Part shown: positions 45,039 to 53,201 of the stretch, one piece after another | Position numbering within the stretch: position 1 is the stretch's first letter | How the letters are laid out: the number at the start of each line of letters is the position of its first letter | From: Gemmatimonadota bacterium | GTDB lineage: Bacteria; Latescibacterota; UBA2968; UBA8231 | DNA: 60,384 nucleotides | Direction: 5' to 3' | Assembly: GCA_018660835.1 (NCBI GenBank) | Contig: JABJJN010000067.1 | Location: forward strand, 1 to 60,384 | Notes under the pieces: model-generated | What the model was told of the DNA's origin: nothing | Database searches by the model: none | What the model saw: only the letters and a program-made list of their open reading frames with translations | Made by a program: the position numbers and the translations under genes

Positions 45039-46360
45039 GCACGCCGCTCCACCCGTGGCATCGCTGCCAGCGGCGTCTCTTGATACCAATCGAAGCGATT
45101 GAGCGGTAAGCCGGCACGTCCCTGAGCAGACTGCTTGACGAAGAGAGTCTGGAAGACGGAGATGTAGCCGCGATCAAACCAGTGAGCTACAGCCGACAGG
45201 TACAGTCGCCAGATGCGATAGGTGCGCTCATCGACTTCGCCCAACGCGGCGCTTCGATGCGCCGCCAGCCGCCGCGCCCAGTGGCGCAGCGTTTGCGCAT
45301 AGTTCTCACGCAGACTTTCTACATCGCGTGTTTCGAAGTCGTGTGCTTCGGCTGCAGTCATCAGTTTCGTCATAGAGGGCAGATCACTGTCTGGAAAGAC
45401 GTACGTCCTGATGAAACCCTTCGTGGTTTTCACCGGACGACCGGGCAAATCAGCGATGCCATGCAGGAGGAATGCACCCGCCGGCTTGAGCAGACGATAC
45501 ACTGTCCGCAGATATTCGTCGAGCCGTTCGCTGCCCACGTGTTCGATCATGCCAACACTCACGATCTTGTCAAAACTCTCGGATTCTGGAAGTTCACGAT
45601 AGTCAACGACGTGGGCGATGCACCGATCTGCGATTCCTGCGTCGGCGAATCGGGCGTTGGCCTCATCGGCCTGCGGTTGACTCAAGGTGATCCCAACGCC
45701 TTCCACCCCGTATTCCTCTACCGCATGTCGCAGTAAGCCGCCCCAGCCACAGCCAATATCCAGCAAGCGCTCACCGGGACGCAGGCGCAGTTTGCGACAC
45801 AACATGTCAAGTTTTCGCAACTGGGCGCGATCTAGATCATCATCGCCTTCGGCGAAATAGGCGCAGGAATACACCATACGTTCATCCAGCCACAGACGAT
45901 AGAATTCGTTGCTCACATCATAGTGATGGGTCACGGCCTGTTTGTCGCGCTCGATGGAATGTGCCGACCCCAGCAATTGTGCCTCGCGCGTCTCCCGGGT
46001 CGACTCAGCAGGCAACTGGATCAGTCGCCAAATGAGTCTGAGCTTCTGCCGTATAGATAGTTTCATGCCGATCAGGCGCCGGGAAAGGGGCACGGTCCTC
46101 TCGAAGTCCCCTTCCAGGTCAAATACTCCCTCGATGTAACAACGAGCGAAGTTCTCCTCCGTCGGCGAGAGCAACATGCGTCGCAAGGCACCAGGACTTC
46201 GCAGGGCAATCGTAAAACTCGCCTCGCAGCCGGGCGCTGGACCCCAGGTAACGGAGTCCCACAGTCGAATGGCGAAGTCGCGTGGTTCAACTTGTCCAAA
46301 AATGTCGTCGATGATGGAGAGTGCTGTTTCTGTCACGGTCTGTGAAACAGAGTGGATCAT
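45035..46360 (-). CDS. cfa: Cyclopropane-fatty-acyl-phospholipid synthase
   Basis: The protein is 441 aa from ATG 46360. A longer in-frame start was rejected because it reads into the divergent methyltransferase gene's leader. The N-terminal lipid-binding domain (about 1-120) is followed by the SAM domain with LLDIGCGWGGLL, VGITLSQPQADEAN and the bicarbonate/active-site region SVGMIEHVGSE. The C-terminal NYAQTLRHWARRL helix is characteristic. The enzyme uses SAM to methylenate unsaturated acyl chains of membrane phospholipids. It is divergent from the methyltransferase gene, with 88 bp between them, and coupled to an amidase, so both act on the cell envelope. Confidence 0.9.
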   Translation of the reverse strand: MIHSVSQTVTETALSIIDDIFGQVEPRDFAIRLWDSVTWGPAPGCEASFTIALRSPGALRRMLLSPTEENFARCYIEGVFDLEGDFERTVPLSRRLIGMKLSIRQKLRLIWRLIQLPAESTRETREAQLLGSAHSIERDKQAVTHHYDVSNEFYRLWLDERMVYSCAYFAEGDDDLDRAQLRKLDMLCRKLRLRPGERLLDIGCGWGGLLRHAVEEYGVEGVGITLSQPQADEANARFADAGIADRCIAHVVDYRELPESESFDKIVSVGMIEHVGSERLDEYLRTVYRLLKPAGAFLLHGIADLPGRPVKTTKGFIRTYVFPDSDLPSMTKLMTAAEAHDFETRDVESLRENYAQTLRHWARRLAAHRSAALGEVDERTYRIWRLYLSAVAHWFDRGYISVFQTLFVKQSAQGRAGLPLNRFDWYQETPLAAMPRVERRA

Positions 46361-46448
46361 CTCTACAATCTGGCCTTTGTTGTCCCCGCCACCGCACCGT
46401 GAGCGAGGGAGTGAGCAGCGGCAGCCATCGCTGCGTACTATTGGGCGC

Positions 46449-47036
46449 ATGAGTCTCTCAACTGCGCCAGCTCACCATCACCTGCCCATCGAGGTCGAAC
46501 TTCGTGGACACACCTTCGAGTGCGTGACCACCTGGGGTCTGTTTCACCCAAAAGGTATCGACGCCGGCACGCGCTTGTTGATCGATCTAATCGACGTGCC
46601 GCCTGATGCTGACTGCCTCGATCTGGGATGTGGATGGGGGCCCATCGGCCTATGCCTGACACGGCTGGCCCCGCAGGGACAGGTCCAGCTGGTAGACAAG
46701 GACTTTGTTGCCATCGAATTCGCAAGCCACAACCTCGTTGCCAATCGCTGCAACAATGGTCGTGCCTTTCTGTCGAATGGTCTCCATCATGTGGAAGCGA
46801 CGGCCTCATTTGACCTGATCGCTTCCAACATTCCTGCCAAGGTTGGTGGCGAACTGCTGGACTATTGGATGGCAGAAATGCACCAGCGGCTTCGCCCAGG
46901 GGGTCGTTTGTGGGTCGTCACCGTGGCAGGACTCAAGGACTACGTCAAGCGGGTCTTTCGGGAACACTTCGGCAACTATCGGAAGGTGAAGCAGAGCCGG
47001 ACCCACATTGTCGCCTATGCTGAACGGGAGCCCTGA
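46449..47036 (+). CDS. RsmC-like class I SAM methyltransferase
   Basis: The protein is 195 aa from ATG 46449. The SAM fold begins with CLDLGCGWGPIGLCL, followed by VQLVDKDFVAIEFASHN. The catalytic-region segment reads ASNIPAKVGGEL, in place of the NPPF/Y motif of ribosomal guanine N2 methyltransferases, so the target could be RNA or something else. The N-terminus (HTFECVTTWGLFHPKGIDAGTR) resembles the RsmC C-domain entry (F.T.pGvFS...D.GT). It is the size of a single catalytic domain. Probably cytosolic. Confidence 0.75.
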   Translation: MSLSTAPAHHHLPIEVELRGHTFECVTTWGLFHPKGIDAGTRLLIDLIDVPPDADCLDLGCGWGPIGLCLTRLAPQGQVQLVDKDFVAIEFASHNLVANRCNNGRAFLSNGLHHVEATASFDLIASNIPAKVGGELLDYWMAEMHQRLRPGGRLWVVTVAGLKDYVKRVFREHFGNYRKVKQSRTHIVAYAEREP

Positions 47037-47105
47037 GGCGCGGGGGCGAATCCCGTCCCGCGTCTGCCTCAAGACGCGTCACTGGCCGAGCATCACCGGG
47101 CGGCA

Positions 47106-47630
47106 TCAGTCCGGCATCTGGCCCTGGTCAGATTCTGCTTCGGAATCGATCAAGTCGATCTGCGTCAATAGCTGACTGATCTCATCGAAAAGCGCCGTAA
47201 AGAGCCGACCACCCAGATGCGCGAGATCCGCCGTGAGTGGTCCTTGCTCGAAGATGGCGGCAAAACACCCACCCATCGTGCCGGCCAACCCCGTCGTCCC
47301 TTCCGCTTGTTCTGTGAAAGCTCGATAGGTCTCAAGGCGTTCCTGCATCATCTCCCAAGCGTCCTCGTCCACTTGCCGCAGACTTGCGACGTACTCGTCC
47401 CTGAGCCGATCCTCCACATCGCTACCGCCGAGGCCCACCTGCAAGGCCAACTCGACGGCGAAGGCTCGTGTGTACAACAACTCAACCTGAAGCTCTTCAG
47501 GCGTCACGCCGAGCGGTTCCGACAGGGCATGAACTGCCTGTGCTTCACCCGCACCCGGCTCGATCACCGTCTGCAGGAGCAGATGACTCAGTTGGCTGGT
47601 GGTTACTTGTCGGCGCACTGGAATCGTCAT
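47106..47630 (-). CDS. Uncharacterised helical protein
   Basis: The protein is 174 aa. It is rich in Leu, Glu and Gln and is almost entirely helical. Segments such as MMQERLETYRAFTEQAE and LFTALFDEISQLLTQ are amphipathic. There is no signal peptide or transmembrane helix, although GTTGLAGTMGGCFAAIF in the middle is weakly hydrophobic. I recognise no family. It is divergent from the small coiled-coil membrane gene, with 87 bp between them; the frame has a consistent codon pattern and no alternative on the opposite strand explains it better. Confidence 0.5.
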   Translation of the reverse strand: MTIPVRRQVTTSQLSHLLLQTVIEPGAGEAQAVHALSEPLGVTPEELQVELLYTRAFAVELALQVGLGGSDVEDRLRDEYVASLRQVDEDAWEMMQERLETYRAFTEQAEGTTGLAGTMGGCFAAIFEQGPLTADLAHLGGRLFTALFDEISQLLTQIDLIDSEAESDQGQMPD

Positions 47631-47717
47631 GGTTGGTTGCTTTCCGTTGCCCAGTGGCGAGCCGCTAGCTATGCTACCGGTCCCGGCGTGCCGCCGCTCC
47701 CCTATCCGGCTCTTGCA

Positions 47718-48116
47718 ATGCTTCAGTATCTACAACGAGGCGAAGTCCTCGAGATTATTCTCAGTGCCGAGGTCATTTTCACCGCCGTCTTCACGTTGGC
47801 GTTGTTCATCGTCGTGCACGCCGTGCTCACCTTCCTGCGTCAAAGTGGCGACCTTTATACGCGGTTGGCACAGATCGATGCAGATCTCAGCGTCCTGCAC
47901 GCCAGCATCCCCGGCAAATTGGAACGAATTACCCAACGGCGCCGCGAATTGGAGCCGCTGCAGGCAGACTTTCGCTTGATCCAGGCCTACTACGCTCGGT
48001 TGCAGCATCTGGAAAGGAAGTCCATTGAAGCAGAGATGGAGGCGGTAAAGGAAGAAGAATCCGATAAGGACAATCGGATTCAGCGCCAGAGGCTCGGGCT
48101 CGATCGATTTATTTAG
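47718..48116 (+). CDS. Small membrane-anchored coiled-coil protein
   Basis: The protein is 132 aa from ATG 47718; an earlier in-frame extension overlaps the divergent gene and was rejected. One transmembrane segment (about residues 13-32, IFTAVFTLALFIVVHAVL) is followed by a long charged coiled coil (ITQRRRELEPLQ, LQHLERKSIEAEMEAVKEE). The layout suggests a cytosolic coiled coil tethered to the membrane. No family is recognised. The ribosome site is weak, so the start is uncertain. Confidence 0.5.
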   Translation: MLQYLQRGEVLEIILSAEVIFTAVFTLALFIVVHAVLTFLRQSGDLYTRLAQIDADLSVLHASIPGKLERITQRRRELEPLQADFRLIQAYYARLQHLERKSIEAEMEAVKEEESDKDNRIQRQRLGLDRFI

Positions 48117-48148
48117 CTAAGTATTGTGGAGCCTGGGAACCGCCAGCC

Positions 48149-48808
48149 CTAGAAGATGAGACCTGTCCCCATGTCGGCGACGATCTCTCCTGCCTGCTGA
48201 TCGACATAGCCGTCAGCGGTGATTCTACTTTCCAAATAATAAATCCGCTCCCACCCCATGGGAGTGTAGACGAGGAAGCGCACACGTCCTGAGCCATCTT
48301 CATCGGTGCGCGCCGTGGGCGCATATTCCTCTGGCCGGCGCAAATCGTTCACCTTGCGTCCTTTTGCAAGTTCTGCGTCGAAAGCGTTCTCGGTGAAGAT
48401 CGGAATCGATTCGAGCCATTCTGCGGCGTAACGGCTCACACGCAGCGACCACATCTCAATGATGAAATACGCATACTCGAAGGCGCCCGCCGGGGTGTTT
48501 TCATAGACCAGATACTTATATAGCTGCTCGACGAGTTCGTCTCGATCAGGCACAACGCCTTCGTAGAAAGGCAGCCACGAGTCATCATCGGCGGGGCGAG
48601 CAAAGGGGCGAATGGGAAGTTCAACCCCGTCGGTGGATGTTTCCACCATGTAGTCGAGGATATAATTCTTCCGCGTGTTCACCCGGGGAAAGATTGCCAA
48701 TAGCGCATTGACATCGTCAGGGGGGCTTGACGGATGCGGCCGATCGCGAAATTGCTGAACCTGCGTGTGCAGGTGTTCGGCCGTCTCTGAGGGGATGTGT
48801 TCAAACAT
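48149..48808 (-). CDS. Uncharacterised soluble protein
   Basis: The protein is 219 aa from ATG 48808; a longer frame to 48862 is possible. It is acidic and aromatic-rich, with conserved-looking segments such as FPRVNTRKNYILDYMVE, FYEGVVPDRDELVEQLYKYLVYENTPAG and MGWERIYYLESRI. There is no signal peptide, membrane segment or recognisable catalytic motif. It is convergent with the coiled-coil gene and divergent from the PAS kinase gene. The function is unknown. Confidence 0.55.
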   Translation of the reverse strand: MFEHIPSETAEHLHTQVQQFRDRPHPSSPPDDVNALLAIFPRVNTRKNYILDYMVETSTDGVELPIRPFARPADDDSWLPFYEGVVPDRDELVEQLYKYLVYENTPAGAFEYAYFIIEMWSLRVSRYAAEWLESIPIFTENAFDAELAKGRKVNDLRRPEEYAPTARTDEDGSGRVRFLVYTPMGWERIYYLESRITADGYVDQQAGEIVADMGTGLIF

Positions 48809-48933
48809 TAGGTATCGTCGTCCAGAATGATCGAAGATAGCCCGGTATCGCGTTGACAACAAGCAGGCATGCGGCTACTGTTGCGCCTTCGCGCACAGCG
48901 AGTTAGAGCACAGATTCTTGCGGATCGGACGCG

Positions 48934-50124
48934 GTGGACAGCAACGAGGAACTGCAGCAGCTGCGACAACGGGTGGCCGAACTAGAGCGGTCAGAAGCTG
49001 CCCAGAAACAGGCCAGCGACGAACTGCGCCAGCGAGTAGAAGAGCGAGCCGCTGATCTTCGTTCCGTTGACGAGTCTCTGCAGCGAGAGTCTGCCGAGCG
49101 ACAGCGTAGTGAAGAACGCTTCCGCAATATCTTCGAATACTCCAACGATGCGATTCTCGTGTTCGATCCAGATCATGACGTGATACTGGACGCCAATCCC
49201 CGTGCCTGTCACCTACTCGCCTACACTCGAGAGGAACTTGGCAATCTGAGTCTCGGGTCACTGTTTCCGGCCGACCTGGCGCGTCTCCAGTCCTTTGCCC
49301 TCGCCGTTGTTGAGGACGGTTTCGGCTGGATGGATGAGATCCGCTGTCAAACACGCACCGGCGATCAACGCGATGTGGAGTTGTCCGCCTCGGAGATTCC
49401 CCACGGCCCTCAACGCACCTGTGTGTTGGCCCTGATGCGGGATATTACCGCGCGCAAGCACACCCAGGCTCAGGTACTGGCATCGCTTCAGGAAAAGGAA
49501 GTTCTGCTGCGTGAGATTCACCATCGCGTGAAGAACAACCTGCAGGTTGTGTCCAGCCTGTTCGACCTGCAGACACCGCACACGCAGGATGTGGCAGTGC
49601 AGGAAATGTTGCGCGAATGTCGCAACCGTGTGCGCACGATGGCAGCCATCCATGAGGCCCTGTATCGCGACGATGATCTGGCTCGCGTCGACTTTGGCAG
49701 TTATGCGCAGCAACTTGCGCAGCAACTGATCCGCTCTTTTGGATTGGGCGCACGCGTGCGGCTACAGATGCGGGCTCAGGACGTTCACCTGGACATCGAC
49801 CATGCCATCCCCTGCGGCCTCATCGTCAATGAACTGGTCACCAACGCCCTGAAGTACGCGTTTCCCGATCCCCAGCAGGGCGAGATCATTGTCTCACTGC
49901 AACGCGATCCAGACGAAGCACAGTGGCTGATCCTACAGGTTGAGGACGATGGCATCGGTTTGGCGAAGGACCTCGATATCGAGCGCGTCACCACCCTGGG
50001 CCTGCGACTGGTAAGGTCGTTGGTCGGTCAGTTGCGTGGCCGCCTGCAGCTGGGAACCGGTCAGGTGGGGACACGACTGAGCGTTCGTTTTCCACGCCCG
50101 AAGGAATCTACCCACGCTTCGTGA
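48934..50124 (+). CDS. PAS-domain histidine kinase of the HisKA_2 type
   Basis: The protein is 396 aa from GTG 48934. An N-terminal coiled coil (residues 1-58, QQLRQRVAELERSE) leads to one PAS domain (about 60-180, FRNIFEYSNDAILVF). The HisKA_2 phospho-acceptor helix near residue 195 (EIHHRVKNNLQVVSSL) carries the family's H-R-x-K-N-N-L motif, and the ATPase domain follows (NELVTNALKYAFP, VEDDGIGLAKD, LGLRLVRSLVGQL). There is no transmembrane segment, so it is cytosolic. HisKA_2 kinases often serve in stress or light responses. No partner regulator is adjacent. The next gene, flagellin, is convergent. Confidence 0.85.
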   Translation: MDSNEELQQLRQRVAELERSEAAQKQASDELRQRVEERAADLRSVDESLQRESAERQRSEERFRNIFEYSNDAILVFDPDHDVILDANPRACHLLAYTREELGNLSLGSLFPADLARLQSFALAVVEDGFGWMDEIRCQTRTGDQRDVELSASEIPHGPQRTCVLALMRDITARKHTQAQVLASLQEKEVLLREIHHRVKNNLQVVSSLFDLQTPHTQDVAVQEMLRECRNRVRTMAAIHEALYRDDDLARVDFGSYAQQLAQQLIRSFGLGARVRLQMRAQDVHLDIDHAIPCGLIVNELVTNALKYAFPDPQQGEIIVSLQRDPDEAQWLILQVEDDGIGLAKDLDIERVTTLGLRLVRSLVGQLRGRLQLGTGQVGTRLSVRFPRPKESTHAS

Positions 50125-50137
50125 GTCGGCTGCGACG

Positions 50138-50178
50138 GCATCGCGCCGCCCGCGCCCTTCAAGGCGCGCGGGCGATGC
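50138..50178. terminator. GC-rich hairpin between convergent genes
   Basis: GCATCGC pairs with GCGATGC around an inner GC-rich stem with a bulge and a CTTCAA loop. No T-run follows on either strand, so it is a candidate rather than a certain terminator between the PAS kinase and flagellin genes. Confidence 0.45.
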
Positions 50179-50209
50179 GATCAATTCGCCGTTCCGGGGG
50201 CCGCCTGGT

Positions 50210-51373
50210 CTACAGTAAGTCGAGGACCTGGCGAGAACTAGCGAAGGCTTGTGTGAGCATGGCACGGGACGAACCCGACAGAATCTGAGACCGTGCCAGG
50301 CGCGATGACTCATAGGCAATATCGGCGTCGCGAACTGCAGACTCAGAGGCCACCATGTTTTCGATTTCGTTTTCCGAAAACTCGATGCTGTGGTCGAGGC
50401 GGTTGATGAGTGCGCCGATGCGACCACGTTCCTGCGACAATCTGTTGATAGCAGTGTCGATCTTTTCCATCGCTAAGCGGGAACTGGCTTGCGAACTCAA
50501 GGACGTCTTGCCCAGATCGAGCAAATTGCCGGAAGCACGCAGATCGGCTAGATCGAATTCGACGAGGTCTGCGTCGCCTGTAGATGGCCCGACCTGAAAG
50601 CTGCCACCACTGGCGGCTTCAATCACCAGACTCTTGCCATCCAGATCACCGCTGGCGTATTCGCCGACACCAGTGAGCTTTGCAGCCCCCGTCCCGGCGA
50701 GGGTGAGTTGGACACCGAGGCGGTCGAAATTGGCGATCACTTTTGTTCCCTCAGCCACGTGGTCTCCATCAAGCAGCACACCCATGTCAATCGTCTGCGT
50801 GATCACCCCATTGCCTAGAGTAATCTGGTCGTCGGTGGCACTGTCGGTGAATTGGTACGCAGCTACATCGGCACCAGACAGACGCACGGCGGCAACGCCT
50901 GTATCGGTGGCATCCGTGAAGGCCGTCGATGTGGCCTTGTCTACCTCGGCAAAACCTGCGAGCAGCACCTGACCATTGTACACGGTCGCCTGCGCGATTC
51001 GATCGATCGCGGCCGTCGCCTGATCGAACTCGGAGGTGAGGACTTCACGCTGCTTGTCGGTGAGATGGCCGTTGGCAGACTGCGTCGCCAGCGTGCGCAT
51101 GCGCTGCAACAGAGAAGTCGACTCCTGCAGTGATCCTTCGGCTACTTTGAGAAGATCGGTTCCCTGCTCTGCGTTCTTCACATTCTGACTCAGACGAGTC
51201 ACCTGGGCGCGAAATCCTTCAGAGATTGAGAGCCCCGCCGCATCGTTCGATGCCCTCTTAATGCGCAGACCTGAACCGATGGCTTCAAGGTGACCTTCCT
51301 GGCTGGATTGATTGCGACCAATCCGATGGCTGACGTTCAGCGCCGCAATATTCCGATTAATCGACAAAGGCAT
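50210..51373 (-). CDS. fliC: Flagellin
   Basis: The protein is 387 aa from ATG 51373 (AAGGG nine bases upstream; an in-frame GTG at 51382 was rejected). The conserved N-terminal D0/D1 region reads SINRNIAALNVSHRI, SSQEGHLEAIGSGLRIKRASNDAAGLSISEGFRAQ and QNVKNAEQGTDLL. The C-terminal D1/D0 region has RGRIGALINRLDHSIEF, ESAVRDADIAYESSRLARSQIL and the ending TQAFASSRQVLDLL. The central variable part is about 110 residues, so the filament subunit is of moderate size. It is exported by the flagellar type III apparatus, which is not in the window. No sigma-28 promoter was found in the 247-bp upstream region. Confidence 0.95.
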   Translation of the reverse strand: MPLSINRNIAALNVSHRIGRNQSSQEGHLEAIGSGLRIKRASNDAAGLSISEGFRAQVTRLSQNVKNAEQGTDLLKVAEGSLQESTSLLQRMRTLATQSANGHLTDKQREVLTSEFDQATAAIDRIAQATVYNGQVLLAGFAEVDKATSTAFTDATDTGVAAVRLSGADVAAYQFTDSATDDQITLGNGVITQTIDMGVLLDGDHVAEGTKVIANFDRLGVQLTLAGTGAAKLTGVGEYASGDLDGKSLVIEAASGGSFQVGPSTGDADLVEFDLADLRASGNLLDLGKTSLSSQASSRLAMEKIDTAINRLSQERGRIGALINRLDHSIEFSENEIENMVASESAVRDADIAYESSRLARSQILSGSSRAMLTQAFASSRQVLDLL

Positions 51374-51538
51374 GGGGGACACCCTTCAGCTTCGCGTGTG
51401 TTTGGTCCGTCGACACACGACTTGGTATGAAACAGTCCTAAACAGTTATTCGTAAAGCTATGGAAATACTTGAGTTACAATCCTTCTTCCCCCCTTGTCA
51501 TCGGGTCTTGTGCGAGATGCTTGAGTTTTTTTTCGGGC

Positions 51539-51573
51539 AAAAAAAGTGCCCCTCAGCACGATGTGCCGGGGGC
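51539..51573 (-). terminator. Intrinsic terminator after the zinc-finger gene
   Basis: On the minus strand a stem of CCCC/GGGG and GCAC/GTGC with a small internal loop is followed by CACTTTTTTTT. It ends the transcript of the C2H2 zinc-finger gene and isolates it from flagellin. Confidence 0.75.
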
Positions 51574-51620
51574 TGCCCCTCTGGGCGGACAACTCGGATG
51601 GGTGCCGCAGTTAACCGGTC

Positions 51621-52076
51621 TTAGTCTTCAGCTGCCGTTTCGGCTTCTGCTCCGAGCAACTGGTCGATGCCACTGGCCTCGTCGAGAGACAATTGGGCGA
51701 CAGATGTGGGGTGGACACCCGTTCTTTTAGCGACTCGGTCTGACCACGATTCTTCGAGATTTTGCAGATATCGGGTCGCCGCCGTGCGCTCATGACCTTT
51801 CTGCGAAATCAATCTCTCGTAGACCGCCTCACCGATCAGTCCATCTTCCCGTGCCTGGCGTAATAACTCGGCATCCTGACGCAATTCGCTGAGGCGACGC
51901 AATTGGACCATCATGTCCTCTTCGAGGCGTCTGAGGGAGCCATCGATCCGGGCACTGGCCGCCATACGCTTGGCTTGATCAAGATCGTACTCATGTTCGA
52001 ATCGCAGGTGTCCATTGAGGCCACGCAGCGACACACGTTTGCCGCACTCTGGACATACAACTTGTAGATCTGCCAT
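51621..52076 (-). CDS. C2H2 zinc-finger protein with coiled coil
   Basis: The protein is 151 aa. Residues 8-28 make one classical C2H2 finger: Cys8, Cys11, His23 and His28 (C-x2-C-x11-H-x4-H), with aromatic and Leu residues between. A helical, charged region follows (RRLEEDMMVQLRRLSELRQDAELLRQ). The C-terminal tail is acidic. Bacterial C2H2 fingers are known mainly from the Ros/MucR regulators, but this protein lacks their extra basic region and is not close to them. DNA, RNA or protein binding is possible. It is divergent from dgcN and lies upstream of flagellin. Confidence 0.7.
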   Translation of the reverse strand: MADLQVVCPECGKRVSLRGLNGHLRFEHEYDLDQAKRMAASARIDGSLRRLEEDMMVQLRRLSELRQDAELLRQAREDGLIGEAVYERLISQKGHERTAATRYLQNLEESWSDRVAKRTGVHPTSVAQLSLDEASGIDQLLGAEAETAAED

Positions 52077-52185
52077 ACCTCAATATTTGCGTAAAGGTTT
52101 GTTTTCGTTCCAAATATACGAATCCCCTTCAATCCTGCCCGATACACCTTGACCACAGTTGCAGCCGCCGATAGCTTGCTGAAGC

Positions 52186-53190
52186 ATGCTTGAGATCAAA
52201 CATCCATATCTGCTATTCCTGGGGGATGCAGTCGATCAATTGGCTGCCAAGACCGCTGATGGCGTCGCCCGCTGGCGTCCAGAATGGTGTCTTGGCCAGT
52301 TGCGTCTGCCTGGGTGTGCTGCGGATGTAGGTCTACCCGACATGTCGGTGCAGGAGGCACAGGAGCGCGGCGCCAGAACCCTGGTCATTGGTGTGGCCAA
52401 CCGTGGCGGCATCATCTCCGACGTCTGGATGGAGACCCTCCTTTCTGCTCTGGATGCTGGATTCGACATCGCCAGTGGTTTGCACAATCGGCTCGGACTC
52501 CTGCCAGCGCTCGCCGACAGAGCGCAGAGACTGGGTCGGGAACTGGTCGATGTCAGGTATCCGGAGCTGGAACTGCGTGTGGCCCATGGCGAGGCGCGAT
52601 CGGGTCGACGCCTGCTTACGGTCGGCACCGATTGTTCATGCGGTAAGATGTTCACTGCCTTGGCCGTGGAACGCGAGCTCCGGGCGCGCTCGCGCAAGGC
52701 CACGTTCCGGGCGACTGGCCAGACAGGCATCCTCATTGCCGGGACCGGCGTGTCCGTCGATGCCGTCGTCGCCGACTTCATCTCTGGTGCGACAGAGCAA
52801 CTGGCCCCCGCCAACGATGAAGACCACTGGGATCTGATCGAGGGTCAGGGATCCTTGTTTCATGCCAGCTATGCAGGTGTCTCGCTGGGACTGTTACATG
52901 GCGCGCAAGCTAATGCCCTGATTATGTGCCACGAACCCACACGTACGCATATGCGTGGACTGCCGCAGCAGGCGCTGCCGTCACTACAGGAGTGCATCGA
53001 CCTCAACCAGCGGTGCGGCCAATTGACGAATCCCGGCTGCCGCGTAGTGGGTATTTCGCTCAACACATCACAGTTGGCAGACGCCGACGTTGAGCAGACG
53101 TGTCTTGCCATCGAGAAAGAGACAGGCCTGCCCACGGTAGACGCCTATCGTCACGGCGCTGGCCGTCTTGTCGACGCCCTTCCTGCGTAA
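52186..53190 (+). CDS. dgcN: DUF1611 P-loop protein, D-glutamate N-acetyltransferase (DgcN) type
   Basis: The protein is 334 aa. The N-terminal half is a Rossmann-like domain (LVIGVANRGGIISDVW). The C-terminal P-loop domain opens with VGTDCSCGKMFTALAVE, followed by RATGQTGILIAGTGVSVDAVVADFISGA and DLIEGQGSLFHASYAGVSLGLL. This is the DUF1611 pattern. In marine Proteobacteria a DUF1611 protein, DgcN, N-acetylates D-glutamate, and its partner DgcA racemises the product. The adjacent epimerase-like gene (11 bp downstream) supports that reading. The assignment rests on family and gene order and has not been tested here. Cytosolic. Confidence 0.75.
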   Translation: MLEIKHPYLLFLGDAVDQLAAKTADGVARWRPEWCLGQLRLPGCAADVGLPDMSVQEAQERGARTLVIGVANRGGIISDVWMETLLSALDAGFDIASGLHNRLGLLPALADRAQRLGRELVDVRYPELELRVAHGEARSGRRLLTVGTDCSCGKMFTALAVERELRARSRKATFRATGQTGILIAGTGVSVDAVVADFISGATEQLAPANDEDHWDLIEGQGSLFHASYAGVSLGLLHGAQANALIMCHEPTRTHMRGLPQQALPSLQECIDLNQRCGQLTNPGCRVVGISLNTSQLADADVEQTCLAIEKETGLPTVDAYRHGAGRLVDALPA

Positions 53191-53201
53191 GGAAAATCAC
53201 C

